From positions 45,935 to 109,934 of the forward strand of contig JAJFJA010000074.1 in assembly GCA_021774445.1 (NCBI GenBank): a DNA stretch of 64,000 bases, given 5' to 3'. Of the stretch, positions 17,210-26,105 are shown one piece after another. The position numbers and the translations under genes were made by a program. The notes beneath the pieces are model-generated. The model had not been told where the DNA came from. It ran no database searches and saw nothing but the letters and a program-made list of their open reading frames with translations. Origin of the DNA: Alphaproteobacteria bacterium (lineage in GTDB: Bacteria > Pseudomonadota > Alphaproteobacteria > UBA6615). Numbering within the stretch: the stretch's first letter is position 1; each line of letters begins with the position of its first letter.

Positions 17210-18090
17210 GGCATCCTGGCGAGGGCGCGCAACACCGTCAAACGTGCGGTGCCCATAGCGATGACGACGGCGGAGATGGGGACGATGGCGAGAATACCCC
17301 ATTGCCGAGGATCGAGGTTGAGCGGCGGGATGAAGGCCGCCTGAATGTCGCGGGCGAAGAAGCCGATAAGGGCGAGCAACGCGGCGGCGGTGATGGCCCC
17401 GAGCAGGCCACCGCGCAGCCCCTGACGCATGGCTTGGCCCTGGAACTGGGCCGCGACGTAGCTGTCTCGCGCGCCCATGAAATGGAGTAGTTCGATAATA
17501 TCGTAGTGGACGGCGAAACCGCTGCGGGTGGCAAAGATCACCGTTGCCACGGCGCTGAAGCCAATAAGGACCACAACCAGTAAGGCGGCGAGTTCGACGA
17601 TCCGGGCGAGGTCGATCAACCCGGAGAGCCAGACCCGGTGATCATCGATAGCAACGCCGGAGGCGACTTCGGATAGGCGCGTGGCCAAGGTAGTGCTGTC
17701 GAGACGCGCGCCTGGTGTCAGCTCGACGTCAATTAGCAATGGCACCGGCAGGTCGGTGTCGCCGGCGGCGTCGCCGAGCCAGGGCTCGAGCAGGGCCGCG
17801 ACCGCGGCCGCGGCCAGGGGTTCGGCCGAAATCACGCCAGGGGTGGCGCGCAGCATGGTCAAGATGGCAGCACTCTGGGCGGCCGCCACGTCGCTGTCTT
17901 CCGCCGGGATCTGCACGGTCATGCGCCCGCTGAGACCATTGTCCCAGGTATCCGCGGCGCGTTGGACAATGAGTGCCGCGGCTGCGGCCAGGGCGGCAAG
18001 CAAGACCATCAGAGCGACGATCCATGGCAGGAACCGGGTGGACTGGTCCTGGTCGAAGGGCAGGTCCGTGCGCGTGCGGCCCCACATCAC
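17206..18090 (-). CDS. ftsX: Cell division protein FtsX
   Basis: A 294-residue ABC permease-like protein with four predicted membrane segments: one near residues 22-46, then a periplasmic domain (about 47-165), and three C-terminal ones (LAALLVVVLIGFSAVATVIF and two more). With FtsE it couples septation to peptidoglycan hydrolase activation. Its ATG overlaps the ftsE stop by 4 bases. Sequence conservation in FtsX is low, so the call rests on topology plus the adjacent ftsE. Confidence 0.88.
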   Translation of the reverse strand: MMWGRTRTDLPFDQDQSTRFLPWIVALMVLLAALAAAAALIVQRAADTWDNGLSGRMTVQIPAEDSDVAAAQSAAILTMLRATPGVISAEPLAAAAVAALLEPWLGDAAGDTDLPVPLLIDVELTPGARLDSTTLATRLSEVASGVAIDDHRVWLSGLIDLARIVELAALLVVVLIGFSAVATVIFATRSGFAVHYDIIELLHFMGARDSYVAAQFQGQAMRQGLRGGLLGAITAAALLALIGFFARDIQAAFIPPLNLDPRQWGILAIVPISAVVIAMGTARLTVLRALARMP

Positions 18091-18767
18091 TCGGCGGCTC
18101 CGCGGCGGCTGCCGACGACCTGCAGTTCGCCATCCTCCAGCCGCAATATGGGATAAGGAAAGCGGCCGATCAGGGCTTCGTTGTGACTGGCGATCAACAC
18201 CGTGGTCCCCATGCGGTTGAGCTGTTCAAACAGATACATGAGGCGCACGGCAATGTCGTCGTCAACATTGCCGGTCGGCTCGTCGGCGAGGAGCAGGCTG
18301 GGCCGGTTGATCACGGCCCGCGCGATGGCAACACGCTGCTGCTGACCACCGGAGAGCGTCGACGGCCTGGCGTCGAGATGATCGGCGAGACCGACCCAGG
18401 TCAGCAACTCACGCACATGGGCCTCGGTTTCATCGCGATCGGCGCCGGCGAAGCGTAAGGGTAGAGCGACATTCTCAACCGCCGTCAGATGTTCGATAAG
18501 GCGGAAGTCCTGATAGACCACACCAATGCGGCGGCGTAGTGGCGGCAGGTCGGCGCGGGGCGTCACGGAAATGTCACGGCCGAATACATGCACCAACCCC
18601 CGCGATGGGCGGTGGGCGAGATACATTAGTTTGAGTAGAGTCGTCTTACCGGCGCCGCTGGCGCCGGTAAGAAAGTGAAACGACCCCGGTTCGAGGGTAA
18701 AGTTGAGGTCGCGCAGTACCTCGGGTCCCATGCCGTATCGCATGCCGACATTCTCGAAACGCAGCAC
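18087..18767 (-). CDS. ftsE: Cell division ATP-binding protein FtsE
   Basis: A 226-residue ABC ATPase. Walker A is GASGAGKTTL (residues about 37-46), the signature is LSGGQQQRVAIARA, Walker B is LLLADEPTGNVD, and the switch His is in IASHNE. It begins with FENVGMRYG as FtsE proteins do. The start is a GTG at 18767 preceded by a purine-rich gagaggg. It heads the operon ftsE-ftsX-ydcF-plsC. The 232 bp upstream spacer to the divergent zinc-ribbon gene should hold both promoters, but I cannot place them. Confidence 0.94.
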   Translation of the reverse strand: MLRFENVGMRYGMGPEVLRDLNFTLEPGSFHFLTGASGAGKTTLLKLMYLAHRPSRGLVHVFGRDISVTPRADLPPLRRRIGVVYQDFRLIEHLTAVENVALPLRFAGADRDETEAHVRELLTWVGLADHLDARPSTLSGGQQQRVAIARAVINRPSLLLADEPTGNVDDDIAVRLMYLFEQLNRMGTTVLIASHNEALIGRFPYPILRLEDGELQVVGSRRGAAE

Positions 18768-18999
18768 GAATCACCCTCTCGGTGCAGTCTGGAACATTCT
18801 GATGTTCGCCGTAACAAACTACCGCAGAATCGCATGGCGGACAGGTTGGCGTAAAGCACAGGAGGGATACTCTAACGCCAAGGTGCTCGGGTTGCCTCCT
18901 ATGAACGTAGCATTTATAACCGATATGTTGAGCGCGGCGATGACGGATGGGCCACATATACGTATTCGCCCGTGATAAGACGCAAAGGTTTCACCTGGA

Positions 19000-19689
19000 A
19001 TGATCCTCTCCTGTCCGTCTTGCTCAGCGCGGTTCGTCGTTGACGCACGTGCGTTGCGGCCGAGCGGGCGGGTCGTCAAATGCGGCAAGTGCGCGCATCA
19101 GTGGCGCGAAGAGGCGCCGCCGCCGGAAGACACACTGCCGGCCGCAGACGCGGCAGACGCGTTGGTCCCGCCGCCATTGGAGCCGCCGCAGAGCTTCCGC
19201 CGGCGGGCGAACCTGCCGGCCTTTCCGCAACCACCAAAGCGGCGCCGCCCGGGGGTCATAGCGCTGGCCCTGGTGGCGTCGATCCTGGTGGCGGCGCTGG
19301 GCATCCTGTGGTTCGGTCGGGCACCGCTGGTCGAGCTGTGGCCGGCGGCGGCAGAGCTATATGCCGCTATTGGTCTGGCGGAAGGCGATAAGGAGCCACC
19401 GGTGCTGGGGGAGGGGCTGCAGCTCGACCAGGTCACGCCGCGCCGGACCACAGAGGGCAATGTGCCCTATCTGGTGATTGAAGGCGAAGTGGTGAACAGC
19501 TCGGAGACGACTCGCGAAGTGCCGCGGATGGTTGCCCTGCTAAGCGACACCAATGACGAGGTGGTCCAGCATTGGACCTTTTCCGTCGAGGCGCGCCAGC
19601 TTGGTCCCGGCGAGCGTGTACCGTTCTCAACCCGATTGGCCAATCCGTCGGACGTGGCGTCGGGCATTAAGATTGAATTTACCCAATAA
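19000..19689 (+). CDS. MJ0042-type zinc-ribbon membrane protein
   Basis: A 229-residue protein. The N-terminal zinc ribbon has CPSC (residues 5-8) and CGKC (about 28-31) followed by HQWRE. A Pro-rich linker leads to one membrane segment (VIALALVASILVAALGILWF, about 86-105) and a C-terminal domain resembling DUF3426 (YLVIEGEVVNSS, then RLANPSDVASGIKIEF). Function is unknown; relatives are common next to ftsEX in Alphaproteobacteria. The Shine-Dalgarno is weak. Confidence 0.85.
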   Translation: MILSCPSCSARFVVDARALRPSGRVVKCGKCAHQWREEAPPPEDTLPAADAADALVPPPLEPPQSFRRRANLPAFPQPPKRRRPGVIALALVASILVAALGILWFGRAPLVELWPAAAELYAAIGLAEGDKEPPVLGEGLQLDQVTPRRTTEGNVPYLVIEGEVVNSSETTREVPRMVALLSDTNDEVVQHWTFSVEARQLGPGERVPFSTRLANPSDVASGIKIEFTQ

Positions 19690-19767
19690 CCCGAGACTCG
19701 CGGGGTAGCGGCGACGGTCGGCTCAACAGGCCGCGCGCGCACTGGCTGACGGCCCGGCGAGGTTTAG

Positions 19768-20133
19768 ATGGCACGTATCCTGGTGGCAGAGGACGACAGC
19801 GCGGTGCGCGAGTTTGTCGACCGTTCGCTGCGCCATGACGGTCATGAGGTGGTGACGGCCCATGACGGGCTCGACGCCCTGGACAAATTACACGCCGCGC
19901 CTTGTGAACTGCTCATTACCGACATCGTGATGCCGGGTATGGATGGCATCGCGCTCGCGCTCAAGGTGGCGAAGGACTTTCCGGACGTGGCGATCGTGCT
20001 GATGACCGGCTACGCCGCCGAACGACAGCGGGCGCACAATCTGGAGATTCTGATCCACCGGGTGCTGGCCAAGCCCTTCACACTGACGCAGCTGTGCGCG
20101 ATAGCCGCGGAAGCGTTGGCGGTCGGCCGCTAG
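19768..20133 (+). CDS. Single-domain response regulator, CpdR-like
   Basis: A 121-residue stand-alone receiver domain with acidic pocket EDD (residues 8-10), phosphoacceptor Asp52 (ITDIVMPGMDG), the Thr of MTGYAAE and the lysine of LAKPF. No output domain is present. Start MARILVAEDD and the overall pattern resemble CpdR, which delivers ClpXP substrates in Caulobacter; the specific function is inferred. It converges with the TIGR02302 gene, and a stem-loop lies between. Confidence 0.85.
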   Translation: MARILVAEDDSAVREFVDRSLRHDGHEVVTAHDGLDALDKLHAAPCELLITDIVMPGMDGIALALKVAKDFPDVAIVLMTGYAAERQRAHNLEILIHRVLAKPFTLTQLCAIAAEALAVGR

Positions 20134-20149
20134 ATCGACGCATTTTTGG

Positions 20150-20173
20150 CGCTTAAACAATGCTGTTTGAGCG
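20150..20173. terminator. Stem-loop between convergent genes, possible terminator
   Basis: CGCTTAAACA-atgc-TGTTTGAGCG has 10-base arms with a single G-U type mismatch. It is flanked by a T-run on the left and an A-run on the right, which extend the stem instead of giving a terminal U-run. Position between two convergent 3' ends suggests transcription termination or mRNA end protection. Confidence 0.45.
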
Positions 20174-20182
20174 GAAAAAGCC

Positions 20183-22636
20183 CTAGAAACGGCGCAGCAG
20201 GCGCTCGATGTAGTCCTGCTCGGTCACGGGGCGGTCGCGCTGACCGGCGCGGCGGCGCAATTCGTCCAAGATCTCACGGGCACGCTGTAAGTCAGCTTCT
20301 TCGGGAATGGCCACGCGACCGGTGTCGAGCCCGCGATTGCCTTCGGTTCGACGGCCCAAAGGATCCTGGCCATCACGGAAATTGCCAAGCTGGCCGGGCT
20401 GGTTCCCCTGCTGACCCTGGCCGAGCTGTTCAGCCAATTGCTCGGCGGCGGCCCGGGCGCCTTCGCGGAGCTGGTCGAGGGCTTGGCCTTGCGGTCCTAG
20501 AGATTGACCGGGTTCGCCGCCGGCGAGAGCCTCAGTCGATTGGCGCATGGATTGCTCGGCATTGCCGAGCTGAGGTGGGATTTGCCCCGACATTTCACCG
20601 AGCTGGCGCATGGCCTCGCCGAGCTGGCGGCGCAGGCTTTCCTGCTCGGCAGCGCTGGCGCGGCCGTTATCGGAGGGTTGTTGGCCCTGCTGACTGTCAC
20701 GAAAGGTGCGGTCGAGCAGCTGTTGCTGACCACGGGTAATATCCTGCAGCTGATCAAGGAGTTGCTCAGCTTGCTGCTGGCCGGGCGGCTGGCGGGCGAA
20801 CATGGGCTGGTTATTCAGGTTCTCCAGCATCTGCTGCAGTTGGCTCAGCATCTCGCGGGCGGCATCGCGGGCGCCCATGCGGGTCAGATCCTGGGCCCGG
20901 TCAATCAATTGCTCGAGGTCCTGCTGGCTTAAGGCGAGGGCGTTGGCGTCCGGCTGGATTTGCGGGATCTCACCGCGTTCGAGCTGGCGCTGGAGGTTCT
21001 CGCGGGCGGCCTGGAAAAAACGATCCAGGGCTTCGCGCAGTTCGTCGAGCAAGCGCTCGATCTCAGCGTCCTCGGCATTGTTCGCGAGGGCCTCCTGGAG
21101 GCGGCGCTGCAATTCCCGTAACTCGCGTTCGGCCAGGGAAAGGCCGCCATCCTCGAGATGCAACGCGGTATCCCACAACAGCTGTTGGACGCTGGCGGTG
21201 GCGTCGGCCTCGCCATTCAGCAGCCGCGCCGCGGCCACTCTGAGGGCGAGATGGACGGCAAAATCCTCGGCATAGCGCTCCGGTTGGCGGGCAATGGACG
21301 ACAGCGCGCTGACCACGGTGGTGACGTCATCGGGGTCGCGAACCAGCTGTTTGCGCAGGGCGATCAGCTGGCGGGCGATGGGATGGCTGAACTCGCGCTC
21401 GGGCAAGGTGATGGTCAAGGCGTCGGAGTTGCCGGCCTGGCCGAGCGCGTCAGTGGCGGTGAGCTGGACCACAACCGGCAATCCGGCCCAAGGGTGGGCG
21501 GTCAGGTCGTGGAAGGACGCGATCGCCGGGTCGCCGGGCAGCGCTTGCGGCAGCGGCAGCTCGATCGCCAGGTCCGCGTCCGCCGCGGTGGCCTCGGCGG
21601 CCGGCCGGATGATGCTGGCCCGCACCTGCTCGATGCCGTAGTCGTCGTCGCTGCTGTGCTCGATGCGCAGGGCGGCGCGATTGGATGCGGTCGGCGGCGC
21701 GGCGAAACTGATGGTCGGTGGCTGGTCCGGAATGAGTGCCAAATCGAGCAGAACAAGCTCATTTGCGCCCTGGCGCAACACCAGGGGGAGCTGGGTCGGC
21801 TGCACGGTCTCGACCGGGGTCTCGACACGCCAACTACGATCGCTGGTCGCTTGCAACAAATGCTCGGCAGCGCCGAGGGATAGGCTTGGCTGGCCGCGGC
21901 CGTCGTGGAGTTGGGCGAGAATGACGCTGCCGGTGGGGACCGGGACGGGCTCGGTTGGGAGGGCCTCGGGATCGAAGAAAATGGGGGCGAGGCCGGTGTA
22001 TTCGGGCGGCGTGATCCACATTTCGACGGTGGCCGCGGTGACTCCGCCGAGGCCGCTCAAATCGGGGCTTACGGCACGCGCCAACCGGTTACCGGCGTCG
22101 CCACCAGCGGCGATGAAGCCGATCGCGACGGCAAGAATTAAGGCAATCCGCAGAGCCCTGGGGTCATGCTGTGCCAAGCCCGGGCGGGGCCAGGGCACCC
22201 GGGCGGCGGCAATCGCCCGGGCGGCACGGGCAATATGGGCGCGCCATAAGGCATTCTCCGCCGCGCCGGCCAGGGCCGCAGCCGGCTGATCCTGAATCGC
22301 CGTCAGCGGGCGATGGCTAAGGCCGGCATCAGTCTCCAAGCGGCGCTGGGCGGCGTGAGTGGTGGGAACATGGAAGTGGGAGAAGCCGCGGATCGCCGCG
22401 GCGACGACGGCGCTGGCAAAGGCGATGAGCGCGAGCAGGTGCAGCCACCCGGGCAAAATCGGCAGCAAACCGACGAGAGAAAGCGCGAGGAAAAGACCGG
22501 TGACGGCCAGGAGCGGCCAAAGGGCGGGCCACAGCCGTTCCCACAGGAGCACCAGCCGGGCCAGCTTGATGCGGCGGTGAAGGCGGGCGATCGCTGTCCC
22601 TCGGGGCGCGGGGCGGTGATCTTGATGCTCGATCAT
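20183..22636 (-). CDS. TIGR02302 (DUF4175) family membrane protein
   Basis: An 817-residue protein. The N-terminus has two or three membrane segments (LWPLLAVTGLFLALSLVGLL, then LLALIAFASAVVAAAI, and IALILAVAIGFIA). The middle region is predicted beta-rich (ITPPEYTGL). From about residue 500 a long helical region is rich in Gln, Leu and Arg (LSQQDLEQLIDRAQDLTRM) with a Gln/Gly low-complexity stretch. The family is alphaproteobacterial and of unknown function. The ATG at 22636 overlaps the lysA TGA by 4 bases, making it the last gene of argH-lptM-lysA-TIGR02302. Confidence 0.88.
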   Translation of the reverse strand: MIEHQDHRPAPRGTAIARLHRRIKLARLVLLWERLWPALWPLLAVTGLFLALSLVGLLPILPGWLHLLALIAFASAVVAAAIRGFSHFHVPTTHAAQRRLETDAGLSHRPLTAIQDQPAAALAGAAENALWRAHIARAARAIAAARVPWPRPGLAQHDPRALRIALILAVAIGFIAAGGDAGNRLARAVSPDLSGLGGVTAATVEMWITPPEYTGLAPIFFDPEALPTEPVPVPTGSVILAQLHDGRGQPSLSLGAAEHLLQATSDRSWRVETPVETVQPTQLPLVLRQGANELVLLDLALIPDQPPTISFAAPPTASNRAALRIEHSSDDDYGIEQVRASIIRPAAEATAADADLAIELPLPQALPGDPAIASFHDLTAHPWAGLPVVVQLTATDALGQAGNSDALTITLPEREFSHPIARQLIALRKQLVRDPDDVTTVVSALSSIARQPERYAEDFAVHLALRVAAARLLNGEADATASVQQLLWDTALHLEDGGLSLAERELRELQRRLQEALANNAEDAEIERLLDELREALDRFFQAARENLQRQLERGEIPQIQPDANALALSQQDLEQLIDRAQDLTRMGARDAAREMLSQLQQMLENLNNQPMFARQPPGQQQAEQLLDQLQDITRGQQQLLDRTFRDSQQGQQPSDNGRASAAEQESLRRQLGEAMRQLGEMSGQIPPQLGNAEQSMRQSTEALAGGEPGQSLGPQGQALDQLREGARAAAEQLAEQLGQGQQGNQPGQLGNFRDGQDPLGRRTEGNRGLDTGRVAIPEEADLQRAREILDELRRRAGQRDRPVTEQDYIERLLRRF

Positions 22637-23952
22637 GGTGTCGCTACCTCGGCATGCCGCGCCGTGGCCGGCTCGTCGAGCCAATTGGGCATGCTCTCCT
22701 GGGCGAGTAGCGCCGCGACGCTTTGGCGGGCCCGGATGACCGCGTGGGCCTCGCCGCGAACCATCACCTCGGGAATAAGCGGCCGGCTGTTGTAGGTCGA
22801 GGCCATGACGGCGCCATAGGCGCCGGCGCCGCTGAACGCCACAAGATCGCCGGCGGCCAAGGGTGGCAGGCTGCGCCCGGTGGCGAAGGTGTCGCTGCTC
22901 TCACAAACCGGACCGACGATGTCGGCGGCGCTGCGCCGCGCGCCGGAATCGGGTTCGACGATCGGCATAATGTCGTGCCAGGCTTCATACATGGCCGGCC
23001 GGATCAGGTCGTTCATGGCGGCGTCGAGGATAATGAAGCGGCGGCCGGCATGCTCCTTCACAAACAAGACGCGGCTGACCAGAACACCGGCATCGCCAAC
23101 CAGGCGGCGGCCGGGTTCGAAGGTGAGCGAACAGCCCGAGCGGCCGACGGTTTCGCGGACGATCGCGGCATAATCGGCGATCGCCGGCGGCCGTTCGTCG
23201 CGGTAGGCGATGCCAAGCCCGCCGCCAAGGTCGAGCCGGTTGATATCGTGGCCTTGCTCGCGCAGGCTCGTTACAAGCTCGGCGACACGACCGAAAGCGG
23301 CACGGAACGGTGGTAGCTGGGTGAGCTGACTGCCGATATGGACGGCGGCGCCGACGGCTTGAATGCCGGGCAGTTCGCGGGCCATTGCGTAGACGCGTGG
23401 CGCTTCGTCGATATCGATGCCGAATTTGTTGCCCTTGGTGCCGGTGGTAATCTTGGCGTGGGTGCGCGCGTCGACATCCGGGTTGACGCGGAGGGCAACC
23501 TTGGCGGTGACCCGACGCGCCGCCGCCAATTGGGACAACAGTGTCAGTTCGGGTTCCGACTCGACATTGATCTGATGGATCCGGTGGTCGAGAGCCGCGG
23601 CCAATTCCTCAGAACTCTTGCCGACACCGGAGAAGACAATCTTGGCGGGGGGGACGCCAGCGGCCAAGGCTCGCTGCAGCTCGCCGCCAGAGACAACGTC
23701 GGCCCCGGCACCGAGGCGCGCCAGGGTCTTGACCACCGCGAGGTTGGAATTGGCCTTCATGGCAAAGCATATCGTCGCGTCAAGGCCGGCGAGGGCGGCC
23801 TCGAACTCGCGGTAGGCGCCCTCGATCGCGGTGGAGCTATAACAATAAAAAGGCGTGCCGACCAAGGCGGCGAGATCGGCCAGGGGCCGCCGCTCGGCGT
23901 GCAGCTCGCCGGCTTGGTAGTGAAACGGTGCCTGGTCTCGACCCTGGTTCAT
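22633..23952 (-). CDS. lysA: Diaminopimelate decarboxylase
   Basis: A 439-residue PLP enzyme catalysing the last step of lysine synthesis. The PLP lysine is in CFAMKANSN, the glycine-rich phosphate loop in DLGGGLGI, and the substrate-binding EPGRRLV and CESSDTFA with the active-site cysteine follow. The start at 23952 overlaps the lptM stop by 4 bases (ATGA) and gives the family length. It is translationally coupled on both sides. Confidence 0.95.
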   Translation of the reverse strand: MNQGRDQAPFHYQAGELHAERRPLADLAALVGTPFYCYSSTAIEGAYREFEAALAGLDATICFAMKANSNLAVVKTLARLGAGADVVSGGELQRALAAGVPPAKIVFSGVGKSSEELAAALDHRIHQINVESEPELTLLSQLAAARRVTAKVALRVNPDVDARTHAKITTGTKGNKFGIDIDEAPRVYAMARELPGIQAVGAAVHIGSQLTQLPPFRAAFGRVAELVTSLREQGHDINRLDLGGGLGIAYRDERPPAIADYAAIVRETVGRSGCSLTFEPGRRLVGDAGVLVSRVLFVKEHAGRRFIILDAAMNDLIRPAMYEAWHDIMPIVEPDSGARRSAADIVGPVCESSDTFATGRSLPPLAAGDLVAFSGAGAYGAVMASTYNSRPLIPEVMVRGEAHAVIRARQSVAALLAQESMPNWLDEPATARHAEVATP

Positions 23953-24080
23953 CGCGTCGGGTAGCTCCTGGGGAATGCGCTGTCCTCGGAGGGTGGCTTG
24001 GGCGGGCCCTTTTTGCCACAGGCGCCGACCGAGAAGGCAAGGATCACGGCCAACAATAAGACGGTCAGCGGGCGGCTCAT
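23949..24080 (-). CDS. lptM: Small lipoprotein, LptM (YifL)-like
   Basis: A 43-residue protein, too short for usual cutoffs. It has a basic start MSRPL, a hydrophobic stretch LTVLLLAVILAFSVGA and a lipobox VGAC, then the family signature CGKKGPPKPP. LptM-type lipoproteins assist assembly of the LptD outer-membrane translocon in E. coli, where the gene neighbours dapF of lysine synthesis; here it neighbours lysA. Both ends overlap their neighbours by 4 bases (argH TGA/ATG, own TGA/lysA ATG), strong evidence it is translated. Confidence 0.88.
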   Translation of the reverse strand: MSRPLTVLLLAVILAFSVGACGKKGPPKPPSEDSAFPRSYPTR

Positions 24081-25516
24081 GGCGTTTCTCCGGCGCCGGC
24101 CAAGAAGCGCTGACGAGCCGCTTCCGCAGCGGTGGCAACACGATCCATCGCCGTGCCACCGTAGCTCGACCGGCTGCGCACCGAGGCCTCCACCGACAGT
24201 ACATCATACACGCCCACATTGATATTCGGCTCGACCGACTGCATTTGCGCCAATGACAATTGCGCGAGGCCGACGCCCTCGTGCTCGGCGAGGCGGACCA
24301 GGGCACCGGTGACATGATGGGCATCGCGAAACGGCATGTTCAACTGGCGGACGAGCCAGTCGGCGAGGTCGGTGGCCGTGGGAAATCCGGCCGAGGCGGC
24401 GGCGAGCAAGGCGGGCTCATTGGCCTGCAAATCGGCCACCATGCCGGCGGTCGCGGCGATCGCCAACGCCAGGTTGTCGGCGGCGTCGAAGACCGGCTCC
24501 TTGTCCTCTTGCATATCCTTGCCGTAGGCCATGGGCAGGCCCTTCATGACGACCAGCAAGGTGGTCATGGCGCCGATAATACGGCCGGCCTTGGCGCGGG
24601 CAAGCTCGGCCGCGTCGGGGTTGCGTTTCTGGGGCATGATCGAGCTGCCGGTGGTGTAGGCATCGGACAGTTCGACAAAGGCGAAATTTTGACTGCACCA
24701 GATCACCAGCTCTTCGGCGAAGCGGGAAATATGAACCGCGGTCAGGGAGGCGGCGGCCAAGAACTCAATGGCGAAATCCCGGTCGGAGACGGAATCCAGC
24801 GAGTTGGCCGTCGGCCGGTCGAAGCCGAGATCGCGGGCCGTCCGTTCGCGGTCGATGGGAAATGACGTGCCCGCCAGGGCGGCGGCGCCGAGTGGGCATT
24901 CGTTGAGGCGCTTGCGGCAATCGGCGAAGCGGCCACGGTCGCGGCCGAACATCTCGACATAGGCGAGTAAGTGATGACCCAAGGTCACCGGCTGCGCGGT
25001 CTGGAGATGGGTGAAGCCGGGCATGATCACCGCAGCGTATTGTTCGGCGCGGTCGATCAACGTCGCCTGAAGCTCGCGCAGGCCGGCATTCAGGGAATCG
25101 ATGGCATCGCGGACCCACAGACGCAGGTCGGTGGCGACCTGATCGTTGCGTGAGCGGCCGGTATGGAGCCGGCCGGCGGGCTCGCCAATGAGCTCGCGCA
25201 GCCGGGCCTCGACATTCATGTGAATGTCCTCGAGGGCCCGGGAATAGGCGAAATCGCCGGACTCGATCTCTCGCAGAATCGTGTCTAGACCGTGAGTAAT
25301 GGCGGCGCCATCTTCTGTAGTGATGATACCCTGGGCGGCAAGCATGCGTGCATGTGCCTGGCTGGCGGTGATATCCTGGGCATAGAGCCGGCGGTCGAAG
25401 TCGATCGACGCGTTAATACGTTCCATGACTTCGGCCGGGCCAGCCGCGAACCGGCCGCCCCAGAGTGCGTTGGCAGCTTGGCCTTGCGGGGGCTGCTTGG
25501 TGTTTCGATCGGTCAT
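24077..25516 (-). CDS. argH: Argininosuccinate lyase
   Basis: A 479-residue enzyme of the fumarase/aspartase superfamily that releases arginine and fumarate. The signature GSSIMPQKRNPD lies near residue 282 with the catalytic serine. HTGRSRNDQV and GFTHLQTAQP are the other conserved regions with the catalytic His. The ATG at 25516 gives WGGRF at about residue 19, as expected. It heads argH-lptM-lysA-TIGR02302. The start codon of the divergent tlpA lies only 9 bp away. Confidence 0.95.
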   Translation of the reverse strand: MTDRNTKQPPQGQAANALWGGRFAAGPAEVMERINASIDFDRRLYAQDITASQAHARMLAAQGIITTEDGAAITHGLDTILREIESGDFAYSRALEDIHMNVEARLRELIGEPAGRLHTGRSRNDQVATDLRLWVRDAIDSLNAGLRELQATLIDRAEQYAAVIMPGFTHLQTAQPVTLGHHLLAYVEMFGRDRGRFADCRKRLNECPLGAAALAGTSFPIDRERTARDLGFDRPTANSLDSVSDRDFAIEFLAAASLTAVHISRFAEELVIWCSQNFAFVELSDAYTTGSSIMPQKRNPDAAELARAKAGRIIGAMTTLLVVMKGLPMAYGKDMQEDKEPVFDAADNLALAIAATAGMVADLQANEPALLAAASAGFPTATDLADWLVRQLNMPFRDAHHVTGALVRLAEHEGVGLAQLSLAQMQSVEPNINVGVYDVLSVEASVRSRSSYGGTAMDRVATAAEAARQRFLAGAGETP

Positions 25517-25525
25517 GATGGGAAT

Positions 25526-26077
25526 ATGATGGTGAAGAACCTCTTTGTCAGCCTCGTTGCCGCTTTCGCCCTGCTTTCTCCACTTGGCGCGATCGCCGAT
25601 ACGCCGCCGATCTCGGGCTCGGTGCAGAATTTCATCGTGCATGACAGCCCGTTTCCGGCCCCGGATACACCGTTTGCCTCGCAGAACGATGGCGAGAAGA
25701 CGCTGCAAGATATGCAGGGCAAGGTGACCTTGGTTAATTTCTGGGCCACTTGGTGCGGGCCTTGCGTGCGCGAGTTGCCATCGATCCAGCGCCTGCAGGC
25801 GGAGATGGCCGGTGACGACTTTCAGGTGGCCTTGGTGAGCCAGGATCGTGACGGCTATAAGCGGATCGTGCCGTTTCTGAAGCGGCTCAAGATCGACATT
25901 CCGGGCAGCTTTCTCGATGAGAAGCTGAAATTGTCGCGGGCGCTGAGCGTGCGCAGCCTGCCGGTTTCGCTGCTACTCGATACCGAGGGTAACGAAGTCG
26001 GCCGGGTGACCGGGGCCGCGGAGTGGGATACGCCAGAAGCCCTGGCGCTAATCCAGCACTATATCGACAAAAACTAG
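25526..26077 (+). CDS. TlpA/ResA-family periplasmic thiol-disulfide oxidoreductase
   Basis: A 183-residue protein with a signal peptide or anchor (LFVSLVAAFALLSPLGAIA) and a thioredoxin fold with the active site WATWCGPC (Cys77, Cys80). The following ELPSIQRL and the late cis-Pro region RSLPVSLL are typical of TlpA/ResA proteins that reduce periplasmic thiols, for example in cytochrome maturation. ATG 25529 is an alternative. It is divergent from argH with 9 bp between start codons, so promoters must lie inside the opposing genes unless the transcripts are leaderless. Confidence 0.88.
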   Translation: MMVKNLFVSLVAAFALLSPLGAIADTPPISGSVQNFIVHDSPFPAPDTPFASQNDGEKTLQDMQGKVTLVNFWATWCGPCVRELPSIQRLQAEMAGDDFQVALVSQDRDGYKRIVPFLKRLKIDIPGSFLDEKLKLSRALSVRSLPVSLLLDTEGNEVGRVTGAAEWDTPEALALIQHYIDKN

Positions 26078-26085
26078 TCGTTCGG

Positions 26086-26105
26086 CGACGCGCCTCAGCG
26101 CGTCG
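26086..26105. terminator. Hairpin at the tlpA/hbd convergent junction
   Basis: CGACGCGC-ctca-GCGCGTCG has perfect 8-base arms and a 4-base loop. It begins 9 bases after the tlpA stop and covers the end of the opposing 3-hydroxybutyryl-CoA dehydrogenase gene. No T-run follows, so rho-independent termination is uncertain. Confidence 0.4.

Noticed and set aside
20150..20173. Classical intrinsic terminator
   Set aside because: The hairpin is good, but the T-run precedes and the A-run follows, so it does not fit a rho-independent terminator in either direction; listed only as a possible end structure.
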